From assembly GCA_035319125.1 (NCBI GenBank), contig DATHDG010000007.1, positions 1-7,619 of the forward strand: DNA of 7,619 bases, written 5' to 3'. The stretch comes from Fen-1308 sp035319125 (lineage in GTDB: Bacteria > Nitrospirota > Thermodesulfovibrionia > Thermodesulfovibrionales > Dissulfurispiraceae). How positions within the stretch are numbered: the first letter of the stretch is position 1; every line of letters begins with the position of its first letter. A program made the translations under genes and the position numbers. Of the stretch, positions 6,517-7,619 are shown in pieces. Below the pieces are notes generated by a model. That model did not search any database. It worked only from the letters and a program-made list of their open reading frames with translations, and had not been told where the DNA came from.

Positions 6517-7395
6517 CTAAATCATCTGCTCGTAAAGCATCCGCATGAGATACTGACCGTAGCTGTTCTTCGCAAGTGGAGCTGCCAGACGTTGCACCTG
6601 TTCTGCATCAATATATCCTTTGCGAAATGCAATTTCTTCCGGGCAGGCAACCTTCAACCCCTGCCGGTTTTCTATTGTTGCTATGAAGCGCGATGCATCC
6701 ATCAAGGAGTCGTGTGTGCCTGTGTCAAGCCAGGCCATTCCCCTGCCCATAAGCTCAACATTCAGAAGACCGAGTTCCATATATCTTCTGTTCACATCCG
6801 TAATTTCCAGTTCACCACGACCTGATGGTTTCAGGTCAGCAGCGATATCAAGAACCCTGTTATCATAAAAATAAAGACCTGTTACAGCATAATTAGACTT
6901 CGGCTGCCTGGGTTTCTCTTCAAGAGATATAACCTTGCCATTTTTATCAAACTCGGCGACCCCGTAGCGCTCCGGATCGTTGACATGATATGCAAATATG
7001 GTGGCTCCGTCTGCCCGCAAGTCTGCTTTGATTAATTGATCAATGAAATTATGCCCATAGAAAATATTATCCCCGAGAACCAGGGCGCTATTGTCCGAAG
7101 CAACAAAGTCACGTCCTATGATAAACGCCTGGGCCAGGCCATCAGGAGAAGACTGTATGGCATATGTAAGATTAATGCCCCACTGACTACCGTCACCAAG
7201 CAATTGCTCGAACCGTGGTGTGTCTTGCGGTGTAGATATAACAAGCATGTTACGCATACCGGCCAACATCAATGTAGTGAGAGGATAGTAGATCATCGGC
7301 TTGTCGTAAATAGGCAGCAACTGCTTCGAGACTGCCTGTGTAATTGGATAAAGACGGGTCCCGGAACCTCCCGCAAGAATGATTCCCTTTCTCAT
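6517..7395 (-). CDS. rfbA: Glucose-1-phosphate thymidylyltransferase
   Basis: RmlA joins dTTP and glucose-1-phosphate to give dTDP-glucose, the committed step of the rhamnose pathway, and is usually feedback-inhibited by dTDP-rhamnose. The 292 residues match the family length. The nucleotide-binding loop GGSGTRLYP (9-17) is followed by KQLLPIYDKPMIYYPL (24-39) with Lys25. Metal-binding aspartates are Asp109 (LGDNIFYG) and Asp224 (WLDTGTHDS). EEKP (159-162) and YAVTGLYFYD (169-178) line the sugar site. The start overlaps the rfbB stop as ATGA (7395-7392). GAGAGG about 8 bases upstream and AGGAG 2 bases upstream are possible ribosome-binding sites within the rfbB end. Confidence 0.97.
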   Translation of the reverse strand: MRKGIILAGGSGTRLYPITQAVSKQLLPIYDKPMIYYPLTTLMLAGMRNMLVISTPQDTPRFEQLLGDGSQWGINLTYAIQSSPDGLAQAFIIGRDFVASDNSALVLGDNIFYGHNFIDQLIKADLRADGATIFAYHVNDPERYGVAEFDKNGKVISLEEKPRQPKSNYAVTGLYFYDNRVLDIAADLKPSGRGELEITDVNRRYMELGLLNVELMGRGMAWLDTGTHDSLMDASRFIATIENRQGLKVACPEEIAFRKGYIDAEQVQRLAAPLAKNSYGQYLMRMLYEQMI

Positions 7396-7619
7396 TGCTC
7401 CTGCCTGCCTCTCTGGATGTAGTTCTTTTGCAGCCAGCCCTTATACTCTCCGCTCATGACACTTTTGATCCAATCGCTGTTATTCAGATACCAATGAACA
7501 GTCTTACGGATTCCGCTTTCAAATGTCTCTTGAGGCTTCCATCCCAGCTCACTCATTATTTTCGACGGATTGATGGCGTACCGACGGTCATGACCGGGAC
7601 GATCCTTCACAAAAGTCAT
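7392..7619 (-). CDS. rfbB: dTDP-glucose 4,6-dehydratase, C-terminal fragment (rest beyond right edge)
   Basis: Only the last 75 residues and the stop are present; the frame is open to the window edge. The Met at the edge is internal and not the start. The fragment carries the diagnostic RmlB ending: FVKDRPGHDRRYAINPSKI, ELGWKPQETFESGIRKTV and WYLNN, followed by a short Tyr/Trp-containing tail (SGEYKGWLQKNY). RmlB dehydrates dTDP-glucose to the 4-keto-6-deoxy sugar using bound NAD+; its catalytic Tyr-x3-Lys and Rossmann loop lie outside the window. Its 4-base overlap with rfbA places it as the upstream gene of the rhamnose operon. Confidence 0.94.
   Translation of the reverse strand: MTFVKDRPGHDRRYAINPSKIMSELGWKPQETFESGIRKTVHWYLNNSDWIKSVMSGEYKGWLQKNYIQRGRQEQ

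Noticed and set aside
6819..6837. Seven-base hairpin GACCTGA/TCAGGTC inside rfbA
   Set aside because: It has no T-tract on either strand and is explained by conserved codons of RmlA (Asp-Leu-Lys-Pro-Ser-Gly-Arg).

Overview
The window reads as chromosomal DNA from a Gram-negative (diderm) bacterium of moderate GC content. The evidence is an outer-membrane beta-barrel with a signal peptide and a C-terminal aromatic residue, a polysaccharide-priming enzyme, a complete dTDP-L-rhamnose pathway and a RodZ-type cell-shape protein. The mixture of families would suit Nitrospirota, Desulfobacterota or a neighbouring phylum, but nothing here fixes the taxon. I see no IS element, phage gene, tRNA, rRNA or CRISPR array. 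There is no gene-free stretch longer than about 175 bases.

Layout, left to right. (1) Positions 1-904, minus strand: a rodZ-like gene whose last codons lie off the left edge. (2) Positions 905-1018: a short divergent promoter region. It holds a -35/-10 pair facing rodZ and a consensus extended -10 facing the next gene. (3) Positions 1019-2230, plus strand: a stand-alone FabF-type beta-ketoacyl-ACP synthase with a complete Cys-His-His triad. (4) Positions 2219-2264: a convergent junction with an inverted repeat that can act as a terminator. (5) Positions 2265-4894, minus strand: two tightly packed polysaccharide genes, a WbaP/WcaJ-type polyprenyl-phosphate sugar phosphotransferase followed 2 bases later by a BBP2_2-like outer-membrane beta-barrel. 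(6) Positions 4895-5068: a 174-base AT-rich spacer that probably carries the promoter of that pair. (7) Positions 5069-7619, minus strand: rfbB (C-terminal part only), rfbA, rfbC and rfbD, joined by 4-base overlaps or a 3-base gap.

How the genes fit together. RfbA, RfbB, RfbC and RfbD convert glucose-1-phosphate and dTTP into dTDP-L-rhamnose. The phosphotransferase would load the first sugar onto undecaprenyl phosphate at the inner membrane. The beta-barrel is a plausible outer-membrane component of the same export route. The right two thirds is therefore one end of an exopolysaccharide or O-antigen-type locus transcribed leftward and ending against fabF. The glycosyltransferases, flippase/polymerase and export proteins expected for such a locus are not in this window. 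The rodZ and fabF genes are probably housekeeping neighbours rather than part of the locus.

I found no clear sign of an undescribed system. The points most worth checking are the predicted leaderless fabF transcript, the coupling of the priming enzyme to the beta-barrel, and the terminator overlapping the fabF stop codon.
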